The translations under genes and the position numbers were made by a program. The notes beneath the pieces were generated by a model. The model saw only the letters and a list, made by a program, of their open reading frames with translations, had not been told where the DNA came from and made no database searches. A stretch of DNA of 32,746 bases from JBKEAJ01 sp047972135. Its GTDB lineage: Bacteria; Bacteroidota; Bacteroidia; Bacteroidales; Prolixibacteraceae. How positions within the stretch are numbered: position 1 is the stretch's first letter; each line of letters begins with the position of its first letter. The DNA lies in contig JBKEAJ010000077.1 of the NCBI GenBank assembly GCA_047972135.1, forward strand, positions 1-32,746, read 5' to 3'. Of the stretch, positions 32,192-32,746 are shown piece by piece.

Positions 32192-32334
32192 GAGTCCGTC
32201 TATAAAGTCCAATATCTGCGTTACGCTCACTTTGCTCATTAGTCATTTACATAAGTAAACTCCTAATTCACAAAGTTTCGCAAGCCTTGATCTTGAACTT
32301 TCTATCTCAGACTCTTGACATTATGGACAAACAC
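32192..32334 (-). mobile_element. MITE-like non-autonomous element, copy 2 (inverted)
   Basis: 143 bp, the reverse complement of 6058-6200 with about four differences. It is flanked by TAATTA on both sides (32186-32191 and 32335-32340), a 6-bp target duplication. Ends GAGTCCGTCTATAAAGTC and GACATTATGGACAAACAC. Confidence 0.88.
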
Positions 32335-32354
32335 TAATTATAAATCAAGATGGT

Positions 32355-32573
32355 ATGAAAAAAGGTCGGACTGTATGCCGTTTTTTCGGCAAAAAAAAGA
32401 TGCTACCATTAGAAGATTATACCATGAAGATTTATGGCAAGAACAATCAATTAGTGTCATTGGAGCGGAATGCAACAAATGCTTTTGAAGAGTATGGAGA
32501 GAATGGCAAAGGATGGAGTCCATTAATTGAAGATTCTGGAGATGAGTTGAATTTGTATTCAGTCAAACTCTAG
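32355..32573 (+). CDS. Small hypothetical protein downstream of the MITE
   Basis: 72 residues from ATG 32355, basic N-terminus (MKKGRTVCRFFGKKK) and acidic end (LIEDSGDELNLYSVKL). The frame runs upstream through INQDG to the MITE edge. With the element removed it joins RRAKSILIINQDG on the left side, so the element may have split a slightly longer frame. Not recognised. It ends just before a 7-bp-stem hairpin. Confidence 0.4.
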   Translation: MKKGRTVCRFFGKKKMLPLEDYTMKIYGKNNQLVSLERNATNAFEEYGENGKGWSPLIEDSGDELNLYSVKL

Positions 32574-32588
32574 CTACCCTCGGGTAGC
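32573..32588 (+). other. Hairpin at the end of the small ORF
   Basis: GCTACCC-TC-GGGTAGC, perfect 7-bp stem starting at the stop codon. There is no T-run, so it may be an interspersed hairpin module and not a terminator. Confidence 0.45.
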
Positions 32589-32634
32589 GACGAATTTATA
32601 ATAATCCGGAAATAGATAATTTAATTGAAATACC

Positions 32635-32746
32635 GCTGTACGCTGTATGCAATACGCTTTAGGCAAATGCAAAATAAACGAACGTCATTGCGAGGAGCTT
32701 GCGACGAAGCAATCTCCACCGACAAAGAACAGATTGCCACGCTGAC
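32635..32746 (+). repeat. Composite repeat cut by the right edge
   Basis: Heptamers at 32635-32670 (GCTGTAC GCTGTAT GCAATAC GCTTTAG GCAAAT GC), then the REP-like core from 32683 (CGTCATTGCGAG) to the window end, about 13 bp short of its right arm. Confidence 0.85.

Overview
The window looks like chromosome of a low-GC member of the Bacteroidetes (probably order Bacteroidales). Three things point there. Promoters follow the Bacteroidetes pattern (TTTG, about 20 bp, TAnnTTTG). Families typical of the phylum are present (DUF4294, FKBP-like lipoprotein, dihydroorotate-dehydrogenase-like protein). The arginine pathway carries the N-succinylornithine-type carbamoyltransferase, with Pro at residue 90. 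I have not identified a species.

Layout. 1-3067: sbcC (cut by the left edge) and sbcD, minus strand. 3272-3720: remnant of an outer-membrane barrel gene. 3769-5559: upp and a DHOD-like gene, divergent. 5573-7174: accessory patch with a decayed DUF4160/DUF2442 pair, the second gene cut by a 143-bp MITE-like element with a 6-bp target duplication, then a DUF6364/PIN toxin-antitoxin pair bracketed by a 53-bp direct repeat of the argD 3' end. 7220-13544: arginine block, argR-GNAT-argG-argC-argD on minus and argF'-argB on plus, diverging from a region with mirrored promoters and a palindrome. 13996-17177: minus-strand run of HHH membrane protein, DUF4294, folB, acpH and FKBP-like lipoprotein. 17554-21122: biotin-dependent acyl-CoA carboxylase (biotin carboxylase, BCCP, carboxyltransferase). 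21223-22270: lrgAB. 22405-23472: Fic AMPylase. 24045-25534: TetR regulator and an OMPLA phospholipase sharing one palindromic operator. 25826-32573: accessory island around a DUF4280 (PAAR-like) protein that appears frameshifted, with a partner gene and a decayed second copy of the same two modules.

Intergenic space is filled with recurring repeats: (i) a ~77-bp inverted-repeat element bounded by CGTCATTGCGAG / CTCGCAATGACG; (ii) runs of degenerate 7-mers beginning GC that usually flank it; (iii) short hairpin modules (CCCATGGC-AAC-GCCATGGG, GGGACCTAGTCCC and similar). One such module supplies the last residues and stop codon of argF'. The 143-bp MITE occurs twice in inverted orientation about 26 kb apart.

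For something undescribed, the best candidates are the DUF4280 island with its displaced second cassette, the GC-phased heptamer repeats, and the TetR/OMPLA pair with a shared operator. No tRNA, rRNA or CRISPR array was recognised. All homology statements come from reading motifs; no database search was run.
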